In this document: one piece after another, positions 1 to 8,246 of the stretch | Position numbering within the stretch: position 1 is the stretch's first letter | Layout of the letters: every line of letters starts with the position of its first letter | Translations under genes and position numbers: made by a program | The notes under the pieces: generated by a model | What the model was told of the DNA's origin: nothing | What the model saw: only the letters and a program-made list of their open reading frames with translations | Database searches by the model: none | Source of the DNA: CAVVTR01 sp963751245 | Lineage (GTDB): Bacteria; Acidobacteriota; Thermoanaerobaculia; Thermoanaerobaculales; Thermoanaerobaculaceae | DNA: 64,000 nucleotides | Reading direction: 5' to 3' | NCBI GenBank assembly: GCA_963751245.1 | Contig: CAVVTR010000001.1 | Location: forward strand, 109,189 to 173,188

Positions 1-385
1 TTCGTCCTGATGGTCCTGGGCACGGCCTCCACCTTCGTCGCCGTGTCCACCGGCGAGGCCGCGGGACAGCTGGCCGAGCGGACCCCCGCCGTCAACGCCG
101 TGCTCGAGCACCACGAGGAGCTGGCCGAGCGCACCCGGCTGGTCTTCAGCATGCTGACCGTCGTCTTCGCCGCGATACTGGTCGGCGCCGCGCCTCACCC
201 GCGGCCCCTGGAGGGCCGGGCGGCGGTGGCCGTCGCTACGGGGTCTTTCTGCTCTTCTACCTGCCGGCGCCGTGCTCCTCGCCAACACCGCCCACAACGG
301 CGGACGGCTGGTCCACGAGCTCGGGGTCCAGAGCCTCATGGCCTCGGAGCCGCTGCCGACGACCACCGCCGACGCCGACGAGTGA
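1..385 (+). CDS. DUF2231-like membrane protein, 3' part, frameshifted
   Basis: The gene runs in from the left edge. Frame 1 from base 1 encodes a membrane-associated sequence with a conserved HHEELAERTR stretch followed by a hydrophobic segment. After about 235 the conserved protein continues in frame 3 (GVFLLFYL) and then, after about 262, in frame 2 (LLANTAHNGGRLVHELGV, ending with TGA at 383-385). The LANTAHNGGxLVxxxGV ending is typical of DUF2231-type integral membrane proteins, whose role is unknown. One base appears to be missing in tacctg-ccggcg near 263, and a second indel lies slightly upstream. I infer sequencing error rather than decay because both flanks are conserved. Assignment to DUF2231 is by recall of the motif. 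Confidence 0.6.
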
Positions 386-393
386 CGGTTGTA

Positions 394-399
394 TAGAAT
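394..399 (+). promoter_or_regulatory. candidate -10 element of sthA
   Basis: TAGAAT inside an A/T-rich patch (gtatagaatg) stands out in the GC-rich gap between the upstream gene and sthA, about 66 nt before the GTG start. No convincing -35 is visible. Confidence 0.4.
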
Positions 400-465
400 G
401 ATCCTGCGCTTCAGCCGCGAGGCGCTGCACGGGGGCCCGCGCCCCCCGGCGCGGAGGGGAGAGCC

Positions 466-1899
466 GTGGAGCCACACTACGACGTCGTCGTCATCGGCTG
501 CGGCCCTGCCGGCGAGCGCGCCGCGATCCAGGCGGCGCGGGCCGGCAAGCGGGTGGCCGTCGTCGAGCAGGCCGACGTGGTCGGCGGCAACCGGGTCAAC
601 TGGGGCACGATCCCCTCGAAGACGCTCCGGGAGAGCGCGCTGTTCGTCCTCGGCCTGACGCGGGACAAGCTGCACGGGATCAGGGTCGAGATCCCCGACG
701 AGATCACCGTCTCCGACTTCACCTTCCGCGAGCGCGTCGTGGTCCACCGCGAGCTCGAGCTCATCAACGAGTCGCTGGACCGCTACCACATCCAGGTCTT
801 CCAGGGACACGCGCGCTTCGTGGACCCTCACACCGTGGCGGTGTACGGCGTGGAGGGCCAGCTGCGCACGGAGCTGACAGGGGACGTCGTCGTCATCGCC
901 ACGGGGTCGCGCCCCAACCACCCGGGCGACGTTGCCTTCGACGGCGACCGCATCTTCGACTCGGAGAGCATCCTCTCCCTGCCCCGGATCCCGCGCTCCA
1001 TGATGGTGCTGGGCGCGGGCGTGATCGGCATCGAGTACGCCAGCATCTTCGCCGCCCTCGGCGTGCAGGTGACCCTGGTCGACACCCGCGACCGGCTGCT
1101 TCCCTACTGTGACCGGGAGATCGTCGAGATCCTGGAGCGCGAGCTGCGCTGGCTCGGCATGGTCATCCTCCACAGCGACCGCTACGAAGCCATCGAGCTC
1201 GTGGACGAGGAGCCCCGCCGCGTGCGCTGCCGTACGCGCTCGGGGAACATCCTCGAGGCCGACGTCCTGCTCTACTGCGTCGGCCGCGACGGCAACACCG
1301 ACGACCTCGGGCTGGAAGCCCTCGGGCTCGAGCCCACCGGCTATGGCCTGCTCCAGGTCAACGAGCACTTCCAGACCGCCCACCCCCACGTGTACGCCGT
1401 CGGCGACGTGATCGGGTACCCGGCGCTGGCCAGTACCTCCATGGAACAGGGCCGGCAGGCCATGCGCCACGCCTTCAAGATCCCCGGGCTCCCGCTGCAC
1501 ACCGAGGTCCTCCCCTTCGCCGTCTACTCGATCCCCGAGATCAGCTACATCGGGGACACCGAGGAGTCGCTGCAGTCACGCGGGATGGAGTACGTCGCCG
1601 GCCGCGCCCGGTACGACATGAACCCTCGCGGCCAGATCATCGGCGACATGGGCGGGATGCTCAAGCTGCTCTTCGACGCCGAGTCGCTCCGTCTGGCCGG
1701 GGTGCACATCGTCGGCACCGGTGCCAGCGAGCTGGTCCACATCGGGCAGGCGTTCCTGACTTCCAACGCCACCGCGCTGCAGATCGCCGAGACGCTCTAC
1801 AACTACCCGACGCTGTCCGACCTCTACCGCCACGCCGCCCTCAAGGCCATGACCGAGCACAGGCGGCGCCGCGCCCCCTCCGAGCCCCTGCAGCCCTGA
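466..1899 (+). CDS. sthA: soluble pyridine nucleotide transhydrogenase (Si-specific)
   Basis: A 477-aa flavoprotein of the pyridine nucleotide-disulfide oxidoreductase family; SthA transfers hydride between NADPH and NAD+ in the cytosol. The N-terminal FAD Rossmann motif GCGPAG is at residues 11-16, a second dinucleotide fold GAGVIG near 182, and the FAD-binding VYAVGDVIG near 305-313. The segment that carries the redox-active CxxxxC in lipoamide dehydrogenases reads NRVNWGTIPSKTLRE, with neither cysteine. This matches SthA (WGTIPSK) rather than Lpd or mercuric reductase. GTG start, preceded by GGAGGGGAGAG at 453-463. It is convergent with the TonB receptor gene, whose stop begins 2 bp later. 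A disulfide-less relative of unknown substrate is the alternative. Confidence 0.88.
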   Translation: MEPHYDVVVIGCGPAGERAAIQAARAGKRVAVVEQADVVGGNRVNWGTIPSKTLRESALFVLGLTRDKLHGIRVEIPDEITVSDFTFRERVVVHRELELINESLDRYHIQVFQGHARFVDPHTVAVYGVEGQLRTELTGDVVVIATGSRPNHPGDVAFDGDRIFDSESILSLPRIPRSMMVLGAGVIGIEYASIFAALGVQVTLVDTRDRLLPYCDREIVEILERELRWLGMVILHSDRYEAIELVDEEPRRVRCRTRSGNILEADVLLYCVGRDGNTDDLGLEALGLEPTGYGLLQVNEHFQTAHPHVYAVGDVIGYPALASTSMEQGRQAMRHAFKIPGLPLHTEVLPFAVYSIPEISYIGDTEESLQSRGMEYVAGRARYDMNPRGQIIGDMGGMLKLLFDAESLRLAGVHIVGTGASELVHIGQAFLTSNATALQIAETLYNYPTLSDLYRHAALKAMTEHRRRRAPSEPLQP

Positions 1900-1900
1900 C

Positions 1901-4090
1901 TCAGAGCACGCCGCGCAGGGTCAGCCGCACCGCCCGGCCCGGAGCCGGCACGGCGGCGGCGTCCGCCGAGTCCGGATAGGTCCGGTCGAGCAGGTTGCGG
2001 CCCGTCAGGCTCACTTCCAGCGCCGGGCTGACGCGCACACCGATGCCGCCGTCCACGACGGCGTGGCCCGGCACCACCGCCTCCGTGGGACCGGGACGGG
2101 AGTCGCGGGCGTAGGCGGCCACCCGGGCGAACCACCAGCCCCGCCGCCAGGGGTCCTGCCGCACCGTGAGCAGCACGCCCCGGGCGGGGATGCCGTCGAG
2201 GGGGGCGCCGTCGCCGATCACCTCCCCGCGCTCGGCCTGCACCCCGAGGGTGAGCGAGACGGCCCGCCCCACCTTGAACCCGGCCTCCACCTCGGCGCCG
2301 CGCAGCTCCGCCTCGCCGCGGTTGCGGAAGGCGTAGTCGGTGCCGTCCCGGTACCGCTCGATGAGGTCGCGGATGCGGTAGAGGTAGGCGTACACGGCGA
2401 CCCGCGCGGCGCCCCGCGAGAAGCGCACCGCGGCGTCGAGCTGCCGGCTCGTCTCCGGACGCAGGTCGGGGTTGCCGGTGATGAAGCCCCGGCCGCTGAT
2501 GCCGCGGTAGTACCTGTCGGACAGCAGCGCGTCCCGGAAGCCCCGCGCCCCCTGCACGGTGAGCGCCACGTCGCGCCCCAGCGGCACCGTCGCCGCCAGG
2601 AACCCCGAGGCGTCCGAGCGGGAGGTGGCGCGGTCGCCGAAGTACCCGCCCTCGTTGCTCGTAGTCACGCGGTCCCCGCGGACGCCGAACGCCAGGCCCA
2701 CCGCCCCGACGGCCTGGTCCAGCGCGGCGAACACCCCGGAGTCGTCGCGCCTCGCCGAGGCGACGGAGACCTCGCGCTCGGCCTGTGCGTCGCAGGGGCA
2801 CCCCGACGAGGTGAACTGCATCGTCGTGTTGAACGCCCGGAGGTTGGTCCGCCCCGTGGCGTCCACTCCGACCACCAGCCGGCCCGCGCCCACGGGACGC
2901 TCCGCCTCGACCCGCAGGCCGTAGTCGTCGGCCTCCACCGTGGCCCGCGAGAGCTGGCGGGGCGCGCTGGCGGTGGCGAAGCGGTCCTTGGCCGTCACGA
3001 TCCGCCCCCGGGCCCACAGGGCGGCGACGCTCAACCGCGAGAACCCGGCCGGACCGGCGCGGTCGTAGGCCACCGTGAGCCGGTGCGACGTGTCCTCGGG
3101 GTAGAAGGTGCGCGTGGTGAGGGAGTCCGTCGAGGGCTTGCCGATGTCCTCTCCGGAGTCCGCGCGCCACAGGACCCTCAGGTTGCCGCCCAGGGTCCGG
3201 CCCTGCAGGCCCGCCCGGAAGCCGTGGAAGCTCCCGCCGGAGTCCGCGACCCGCCCCTCGGGGCTGGAGACGTCCTCGAACGTCCTCGTGTTGGCCGCGA
3301 GCAGGAGGCCCGCTCCCAGCACGGTGGTGTTCACCGCCACGTCGGCACCCCGCTCGGGAGCGCCGGCGGCGCCGAACACCGCGTAGCGGAGGGTGGCGGG
3401 CTCGCCCGGCGACGGCACGCGGGTGCGGGCGCGGATCACGCCGCCGAAGGCGTCGGAGCCGTAGGCGACCGAGCCCGGTCCCCGCACCACCTCGATCTCG
3501 TCCACGGTGCCCGGGTCGAGGAACGTGGCCGAGGGGCCGACCCGGCGCTCCGCGGTGACCCGGCCGTCGTCCAGCAGGATCAACGTCCTCGCCGAACCCA
3601 TGCCGCGGATGGCGGGGACCGCGGCGTGCCCGTCGCCCAGGGACTCGGTCCCCGGCACCGTGGCGACGGCGTCGACGAGCTGCTGCGGGTCGCGCTCGAC
3701 GAGGTCCTCGCGGCCCAGGAGCGTGAACGCCGCGGCGGGGGGGAGGTCGATGTCAGGCGCCGGCGCCCCCAGCACCGTCACCGCCTCCGCCACGGAGGGG
3801 CCGACGCGCACCACCAGCGGCCCCGAGGCGGGCAGCGACGGCACCGTCACCGGGCCCAGCGCCACGCCGTCGGGGCGGCTGACCACCAGCTGAAAGGGGG
3901 GCGGCGGGACGGTCTTCACGGTGAAGCGTCCCCCCGCGTCGGTGACGAAGGAGCCCTGCCGCCCGACGATGATCACGCGGGCGCCGCGCAGGGGCTGGCC
4001 GTCAGGGGCGATCACCTGGATCTCGACGGCGGCGGCCGTTCCGGCCGCAAGCAGGCAGAGGAGCAGGAAGGGTGGAGTCATGCGTCGCAC
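1901..4090 (-). CDS. TonB-dependent outer membrane receptor
   Basis: About 729 aa. A short signal peptide (RRMTPPFLLLCLLAAGTAAA) is followed by a carboxypeptidase-regulatory-like beta-sandwich (about 25-95), a plug domain (about 105-220, with GMGSARTLILLDDGRV and EVVRGPGSVAYGSDAFGGVI) and a 22-strand-type barrel ending in GRNLLDRTYPDSADA and an aromatic-poor C-terminus. This family takes up siderophores, vitamin B12, metals or glycans using TonB/ExbBD energy. Substrate is not predictable, and no TonB/ExbBD or regulator lies nearby. I chose GTG at 4090 because it gives a positively charged signal peptide and GGAGAG sits 5 nt upstream; ATG at 4081 is the alternative. It is key evidence for an outer membrane. 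Confidence 0.9.
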   Translation of the reverse strand: MRRMTPPFLLLCLLAAGTAAAVEIQVIAPDGQPLRGARVIIVGRQGSFVTDAGGRFTVKTVPPPPFQLVVSRPDGVALGPVTVPSLPASGPLVVRVGPSVAEAVTVLGAPAPDIDLPPAAAFTLLGREDLVERDPQQLVDAVATVPGTESLGDGHAAVPAIRGMGSARTLILLDDGRVTAERRVGPSATFLDPGTVDEIEVVRGPGSVAYGSDAFGGVIRARTRVPSPGEPATLRYAVFGAAGAPERGADVAVNTTVLGAGLLLAANTRTFEDVSSPEGRVADSGGSFHGFRAGLQGRTLGGNLRVLWRADSGEDIGKPSTDSLTTRTFYPEDTSHRLTVAYDRAGPAGFSRLSVAALWARGRIVTAKDRFATASAPRQLSRATVEADDYGLRVEAERPVGAGRLVVGVDATGRTNLRAFNTTMQFTSSGCPCDAQAEREVSVASARRDDSGVFAALDQAVGAVGLAFGVRGDRVTTSNEGGYFGDRATSRSDASGFLAATVPLGRDVALTVQGARGFRDALLSDRYYRGISGRGFITGNPDLRPETSRQLDAAVRFSRGAARVAVYAYLYRIRDLIERYRDGTDYAFRNRGEAELRGAEVEAGFKVGRAVSLTLGVQAERGEVIGDGAPLDGIPARGVLLTVRQDPWRRGWWFARVAAYARDSRPGPTEAVVPGHAVVDGGIGVRVSPALEVSLTGRNLLDRTYPDSADAAAVPAPGRAVRLTLRGVL

Positions 4091-4193
4091 AGGGGCTCTC
4101 CGGGAACCGGTTCTGGCTCGGGGGACGCGGCGCGCCCTCAAGGGTCTCCGCGCATGGTACCCGGTCCGGGATGGGCCGGGAAACCCGGCGGCG

Positions 4194-4676
4194 CTACGGG
4201 ACGGCCCAGGCTCCGAGGGCGCGGCGGACGTCCACGATCTGGGCCGTGTGGTAGGCGGTGTGGTCGGCCACCAGGAGCACTTCCCGCAGGTAGGTGCGCC
4301 CCTCGCCGTGCGGGATGGCGGCGGTGAGGTCCAGCGAGGGATCCTGGATCAGCGCCACGACGCTGTCCAGGTCCGCCCGCAGGTCGGCCAGGGCGCCCTC
4401 CCATGCCTCGTCGTCCACCGAGGGCGGATCCGAGGCCGGCCAGTACCCCTCCGGCCACGGGGGCGACTCCCAGGACGGGTCCAGGGTGTACCGGATGATG
4501 TCCTTCTGCGCCAGCCGGATGTGCTCCACCAGCTCCCACACGCTGTGTACCCCGCCCGGAGGCCGGACCGCCCGCAGCGCTCCGGGAAGTCCGTCCACGG
4601 CCTTGACCAGGGAGACGTGGGCCCCCTTCCCCCTGACGAGATCGGTGAGGCTCCTGCGCAGCGACGCACCGTCCAT
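4194..4676 (-). CDS. DinB-like/DUF664 four-helix protein
   Basis: A 160-aa DinB-superfamily protein, a four-helix bundle that usually binds one divalent metal with three histidines. Candidate ligands are the His of VWELVEHIRLAQ (about 50) and the two in VADHTAYHTAQIV (about 140-144). Members include thiol-dependent transferases and damage-inducible proteins of unknown role, so no substrate is assigned. Its start is preceded by GAAGGGGGACACG. It sits upstream of ctaA? No: on the minus strand ctaA is upstream (stop at 4701) and this gene follows 24 nt later, so the two may be cotranscribed. Confidence 0.75.
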   Translation of the reverse strand: MDGASLRRSLTDLVRGKGAHVSLVKAVDGLPGALRAVRPPGGVHSVWELVEHIRLAQKDIIRYTLDPSWESPPWPEGYWPASDPPSVDDEAWEGALADLRADLDSVVALIQDPSLDLTAAIPHGEGRTYLREVLLVADHTAYHTAQIVDVRRALGAWAVP

Positions 4677-4700
4677 CGTGTCCCCCTTCGCCTCCCGCCT

Positions 4701-5711
4701 TCAGCGGGCCGGCACCGCACCCGTCACCGCCGGCACCGCGGCGCGGCCGGTCCGGGCCACCGCGGGCGACAGCGCCGAGCCGCCCAGCAGCACCACCGCG
4801 ATCCACACCGAGTCGGCCAGGAACAGGTGCACCATCTGCATCCACACCGGCGCCAGGAGCAGGAGGTTGGTCACCCCGGCCGCGATCTGCAACACCACGA
4901 GGGTGGTCAGCGCGTCCGCCAGGAAGCGCACCCCCGGCCGGTCGTCGCGCAGGCCCCGCAGCAGGCGGGCGAGCAGGACCAGGTACGTCCCCACCGCCAC
5001 CGCGATCAGCGGGTGGAACACCCGGAGCTTCACCATGACCCTCCCGGCGGCCGAGAAGTCCTGCTCGATCCCCTTCGCCAGCGTGGCCGCCGGGAACAGG
5101 GTGTCTCCCAGAGCCGTGACGGCGCCGCTCGCGCCCAGCACGATCATCCCCGCCAGGCCGCCCGCGACGAGCCAGAAGGCCGCACCCCGGTCACGGGGCC
5201 GCCACGCCCGCACCCCGCTCGCCCACAGCGCGGCCAGCGCCAGGGACGCCAGGAGGAGGAAGGTGTTGAGCAGGTGGACCGCGATGACCACGGCCCGGGC
5301 CGCCGACGCGTTGCGGGCGACCAGGCCGAAGAGCACGAGCCCCGCGCCGACCAGCGCCTCGCTCACCGTGAACGCCAGCGAGAGCCACGCCGCGGAGCGC
5401 ACCCCGTGCCCCCGCGGATACACCCGCACGGCCCAGACGACCAGGGCGGCGACGAGGACGAGGATGAGCCCGCTGCTGACCCGGTGGCTGAACTCGATGA
5501 GGGTGGCGGCCCGGGGCGAGTGGGGAATGACGACCCCGTTGCACAGCGGCCAGTGTCCGCCGCACCCCGCCCCCGACCCGGTGGCGCGGACGTAGGCACC
5601 CCAGAGCACCACGCCCACGCAGTATGCCAGGACCGCCCATGCGAAGACGGCGAACCTCCCGGACTCCCGGCTCGCCCCCCCCTCCGGATCTCCCGCGTTC
5701 CCTCTCTCCAT
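4701..5711 (-). CDS. ctaA: heme A synthase (CtaA/Cox15 family)
   Basis: A 336-aa polytopic membrane protein with eight predicted helices in two four-helix halves. It oxidises the C8 methyl of heme O to the formyl of heme A, the cofactor of aa3-type cytochrome oxidases. The extracytoplasmic loop RATGSGAGCGGHWPLCNG carries Cys50 and Cys57, the redox cysteine pair of CtaA proteins. Histidine ligands lie in IEFSHRVSSG, VHLLNT, FHPLIA and MVHLFLAD, as the family requires. The ATG at 5711 follows GAGGG. No oxidase subunits or ctaB are in the window. Presence of heme A synthase implies aerobic respiration with an A-type oxidase (inference). Confidence 0.9.
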   Translation of the reverse strand: MERGNAGDPEGGASRESGRFAVFAWAVLAYCVGVVLWGAYVRATGSGAGCGGHWPLCNGVVIPHSPRAATLIEFSHRVSSGLILVLVAALVVWAVRVYPRGHGVRSAAWLSLAFTVSEALVGAGLVLFGLVARNASAARAVVIAVHLLNTFLLLASLALAALWASGVRAWRPRDRGAAFWLVAGGLAGMIVLGASGAVTALGDTLFPAATLAKGIEQDFSAAGRVMVKLRVFHPLIAVAVGTYLVLLARLLRGLRDDRPGVRFLADALTTLVVLQIAAGVTNLLLLAPVWMQMVHLFLADSVWIAVVLLGGSALSPAVARTGRAAVPAVTGAVPAR

Positions 5712-5788
5712 GACGTCACCGCCCGTGGGCCCCTGCAGGGGCGTTTGCACCGTGCAACCCGTTCCGGCCGGCGGATCCTTCCCGGGCC

Positions 5789-6613
5789 TCAGCCGGCGCT
5801 GAAGGAGAAGTCGAAGCCCACGTGCGGCGGCTCGTGGTCCGGGTCGCAGCGGTACGGCGTGAAGTCGGTCACGCCCTCGGCCCTGAGGAAGTCCTCGTCG
5901 ATAAGGGTGCGGCCGGTGAAGGAGCGGGGCTCCTTGGCGAAGAGGCGCAGCACCGCGTCCACCAGGATGTCCGGACGGCGCCACATGGCGCGCCCGCCGA
6001 GACCGTAGTTGATGGTCGCGTAGCTCTCGATGAGGGTGGCGGGCCACAGCGCGTTGGCCGCGATGTTGTGGTCCCGGAGCTCGCCGGCGAGGCCGAGGGC
6101 GATCATGGTCATGCCGAACTTGCTCACCGAGTACGCGATCTTCCCCGTCACCGCGGCCGGGTCCACCGGCGGGGACATCATGACCACGTGGCCCCAGTCC
6201 TGGGCGATCATCGCGGGCAGGACGTGGCGGGTGCAGGCGAACGCGCCGCGCACGTTCACACCCATCACCAGGTCGAAGCGCTTCATCGGCGTCTCCACCA
6301 GGTCGTGCCAGAACAGCGCACCGGCGTTGTTGACGAGGAAGTCGATGCGGGAGAAGCGGTCGAGCGTGGTGCCCACGGCCCGTTCCACCGCCTCGTCGTC
6401 GCGCACGTCGAGCTGGATGGCCAGGGCCCGGCGGCCCAGCGCCTCCACCTCCGCAGCCGTCTCCCCGATGGTGCCGGGGAGCCTGGGGTCGGGGTGAACC
6501 GTCTTGCCGGTCACGACGATGTCGCACCCGTGCCGCGCCAGGCCGAGCGCCAGCGCCTTCCCCACACCCCTGGTGGCCCCCGTGATGAACGCAACCTTGC
6601 CGGTGAAATCCAT
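5789..6613 (-). CDS. SDR-family NAD(P)-dependent oxidoreductase
   Basis: A 274-aa classical short-chain dehydrogenase. The cofactor motif TGATRGVG is near residues 10-17, NNAG near 92-95 and the catalytic pair YSVSK near 160-164. The insert TGKTVHPDPRLPGT after beta-2 and the C-terminal region resemble the HSDL2/AtuG-like branch, which acts on steroid, fatty or terpenoid alcohols; the substrate remains unknown. The catalytic-Ser region reads VVMMSPPVDP, with Ser one turn before the usual place. Start at the ATG whose 5' side shows TAGCGT seven nucleotides upstream, consistent with a leaderless mRNA; no good Shine-Dalgarno is needed. It stands alone between ctaA and the STAS gene, all on the minus strand. 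Confidence 0.85.
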   Translation of the reverse strand: MDFTGKVAFITGATRGVGKALALGLARHGCDIVVTGKTVHPDPRLPGTIGETAAEVEALGRRALAIQLDVRDDEAVERAVGTTLDRFSRIDFLVNNAGALFWHDLVETPMKRFDLVMGVNVRGAFACTRHVLPAMIAQDWGHVVMMSPPVDPAAVTGKIAYSVSKFGMTMIALGLAGELRDHNIAANALWPATLIESYATINYGLGGRAMWRRPDILVDAVLRLFAKEPRSFTGRTLIDEDFLRAEGVTDFTPYRCDPDHEPPHVGFDFSFSAG

Positions 6614-6620
6614 GCCGTCC

Positions 6621-6626
6621 ACGCTA
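6621..6626 (-). promoter_or_regulatory. candidate leaderless -10 of the SDR gene
   Basis: On the minus strand TAGCGT is followed by 7 nt and then the ATG at 6613. This spacing would place the transcript start at or next to the start codon. Confidence 0.45.
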
Positions 6627-6862
6627 CCTCCCCCTCCCCGCCCCGGCAAGCCCCCGCACCCCCAGCGCCTCGTCAGCGGTTCGCCTTGAGCAGGATGGTG
6701 ACGCGGCGGGTGACGCACCGCCCCTCGGCGGCCGCTTCCTTCGCTCCCCTGCTGTCGCGCTCCTCATGCAGTCCCCCGGGCCGCGAGCCGCTCCCGGCCC
6801 GTCATCGACGGACGGAACCGGTCCTCCGGCCGGAATCGGGTCCGCGGCGGGCCGGCACCCCC

Positions 6863-7201
6863 TCAGGCGAAGCTGGAGAGGGCCTGACCCTCGTCGTCGA
6901 AGGTCTCGAACACGCCGATCAGCTGGGTCAGAAGCAGCACCTTGCGGACCCGCTCCTGAACGTGCAGCAGCTTGACCGTCGCGCCCCTGGCCGCGGCGGT
7001 CGCCTTGCAGCGGATCAGTTCCCCGAGCCCGGCCGAGTCGATGAACGCCACACCCTTCACGTCCATGACGACCTTCTTGTGGCCCTCCTCGAGGACCTGG
7101 AGAAACGCTTCGCGCAGGGAAACGTCCCCGGACCCGATGGTGATGCTGCCGCGGAGGCTCATGATGACGACGCCGGAATCGACACGGGTGCTGATGGTCA
7201 C
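6863..7201 (-). CDS. STAS-domain anti-sigma factor antagonist
   Basis: A 112-aa single STAS domain of the SpoIIAA/RsbV type. Such proteins bind and neutralise an anti-sigma/kinase (RsbW/SpoIIAB) when unphosphorylated. The diagnostic motif FIDSAGLGEL has the phosphorylatable serine at Ser56. Start is GTG at 7201, chosen because a strong CCAGGGAGGTGG lies just upstream; the longer reading frame begins in poorly conserved arginine-rich sequence. There is no cognate kinase, phosphatase or sigma factor gene nearby, so its partner is encoded elsewhere. A sulfate-transporter STAS domain is excluded by size. Confidence 0.88.
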   Translation of the reverse strand: MTISTRVDSGVVIMSLRGSITIGSGDVSLREAFLQVLEEGHKKVVMDVKGVAFIDSAGLGELIRCKATAAARGATVKLLHVQERVRKVLLLTQLIGVFETFDDEGQALSSFA

Positions 7202-7371
7202 GGTCCACCTCCCTGGTTCCCAACATCTGGACTCACGATCTGTCCTCACCTTGTAAAGCGTGTTCGCTCCGGAAATCATCCCGGCCACGAGGCCGTTCGC
7301 TCTTCGTGTCCGCAGGCCTCTCCGGCCGCGGCGCCGCTCGCTGCGGAGCGAGCGGGGAAGGGGGCGCAGCA

Positions 7372-7839
7372 ATGGCACGGAAGGCGCTGGCCCTGGCGGG
7401 GTTCCTGGGGGTCACCGCGGTGGTGGCGCTGCTCGGCTCCGTCGCTACGGCGACCTCGGTGGGGACCTGGTACCAGGCCCTGGCGAAGCCCTCGTGGAAC
7501 CCTCCCGCCTGGCTGTTCGGCCCGGTGTGGACGGCGCTCTACCTGGCCATGGCGGTGGCCGCCTGGCTCGTCTGGCTCCACCGCGGTGAGGGCCGCCGGC
7601 AGGCCCTCCTCCTCTTCGCCGTGCAGCTCGCCCTCAACGCGACGTGGTCCTGGCTGTTCTTCTTCGGGCGCGCCCCGGCTGCCGCCCTGGTCGACATCGT
7701 CCTGCTCTGGCTCGCCGTCGCCGCCACGGTGGCCTCCTTCGCCAGGCTTCGCCCCGCCGCCGCCTGGCTCCTGGTCCCCTACCTCGCCTGGGTCACCTTC
7801 GCGGGCGCCCTCAACGCCGCCATCGTTCACCTCAATTGA
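7372..7839 (+). CDS. tspO: TspO/MBR family tryptophan-rich sensory protein
   Basis: A 155-aa five-helix membrane protein. The family signature is clear: WYQALAKPSWNPPAWLFGPVW (abridged motif KPSWNPP, FGPVWT) near 35-57, ALNATWSWLFF near 88-98 and a final helix WVTFAGALNAAIVHLN. TspO proteins bind porphyrins, heme and cholesterol-like ligands, and act in tetrapyrrole handling, stress signalling or photooxidative defence; in this organism the role is unknown. ATG at 7372 follows GGGGAAGGGGG. The stop is immediately followed by the tandem hairpin repeats at 7841, which may include its transcription terminator. Confidence 0.93.
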   Translation: MARKALALAGFLGVTAVVALLGSVATATSVGTWYQALAKPSWNPPAWLFGPVWTALYLAMAVAAWLVWLHRGEGRRQALLLFAVQLALNATWSWLFFFGRAPAAALVDIVLLWLAVAATVASFARLRPAAAWLLVPYLAWVTFAGALNAAIVHLN

Positions 7840-7860
7840 CGCGGGGGGCCCAGCGGCCAG

Positions 7861-7975
7861 CTATCGGTTGCGGGGGCCCAGCGGCCACACGCGGCCCGCG
7901 CCAAACCGTCCTCCGCCGCTGACGCCCCCCGGGCCCCCGCGCGAGGCCGAAGTGAATTCGGCCTCGCTTTCTTTC
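7861..7975 (+). ncRNA. candidate structured RNA, copy 1
   Basis: First copy. The G-rich hairpin is altered (the arm after CAGC reads GGCCACACGCGGCCCGCGCC). The sequence before it is AGCTATCGG, lacking the TACTAT seen in copies 2 and 3, so this copy may have no promoter of its own and could be part of the tspO 3' UTR. The terminal hairpin at 7941-7967 is intact. Confidence 0.4.
7941..7975 (+). terminator. intrinsic terminator-like hairpin, copy 1
   Basis: Perfect 11-bp stem (GCGAGGCCGAA at 7941-7951, TTCGGCCTCGC at 7957-7967), loop GTGAA, then TTTCTTTC. It could end tspO transcripts as well as a small RNA. Confidence 0.7.
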
Positions 7976-8062
7976 ACCTCCGCACCACCCGCCACCCGGC
8001 CGGGCAGCGCCCGGTCCTGCGCCGGATCGGCAAGGACCTCGTCAGGGGCCTACTATCGGTTG

Positions 8063-8155
8063 CGGGGGGCCCAGCGGCCCCCCAAACCGTCCTCCGCCGC
8101 TGACGCCCCCCGGGCCCCCGCGCGAGGCCGAAGTGAATTCGGCCTCGCTTTCTTT
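8063..8155 (+). ncRNA. candidate small RNA, copy 2
   Basis: TACTAT at 8051-8056 fits the TAnnnT -10 pattern of this genome and would start transcription near 8063. The predicted RNA of about 90 nt has a 5' hairpin (GGGGGGCC at 8064-8071 pairing with GGCCCCCC at 8076-8083), an exposed CCTCC (8091-8095) that could pair with Shine-Dalgarno sequences, and a terminator hairpin at 8122-8148. Transcription is inferred, not shown. Confidence 0.5.
8122..8155 (+). terminator. intrinsic terminator-like hairpin, copy 2
   Basis: Stem GCGAGGCCGAA (8122-8132) with TTCGGCCTCGC (8138-8148), loop GTGAA, tail TTTCTTT; identical to copy 1. Confidence 0.7.
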
Positions 8156-8246
8156 CACCTCCGCACCACCCGCCACCCGGCCGGGCAGCGCCCGGTCCTG
8201 CGCCGGATCGGCAAGGACCTCGGTCAAGAGGGCCTACTATCGGTTG

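Noticed and set aside
2063..4327. Very long plus-strand open frame opposite the TonB receptor gene (754 codons)
   Set aside because: Shadow of a GC-rich gene on the other strand: low-complexity R/G/A/P/H composition and no recognisable domain.
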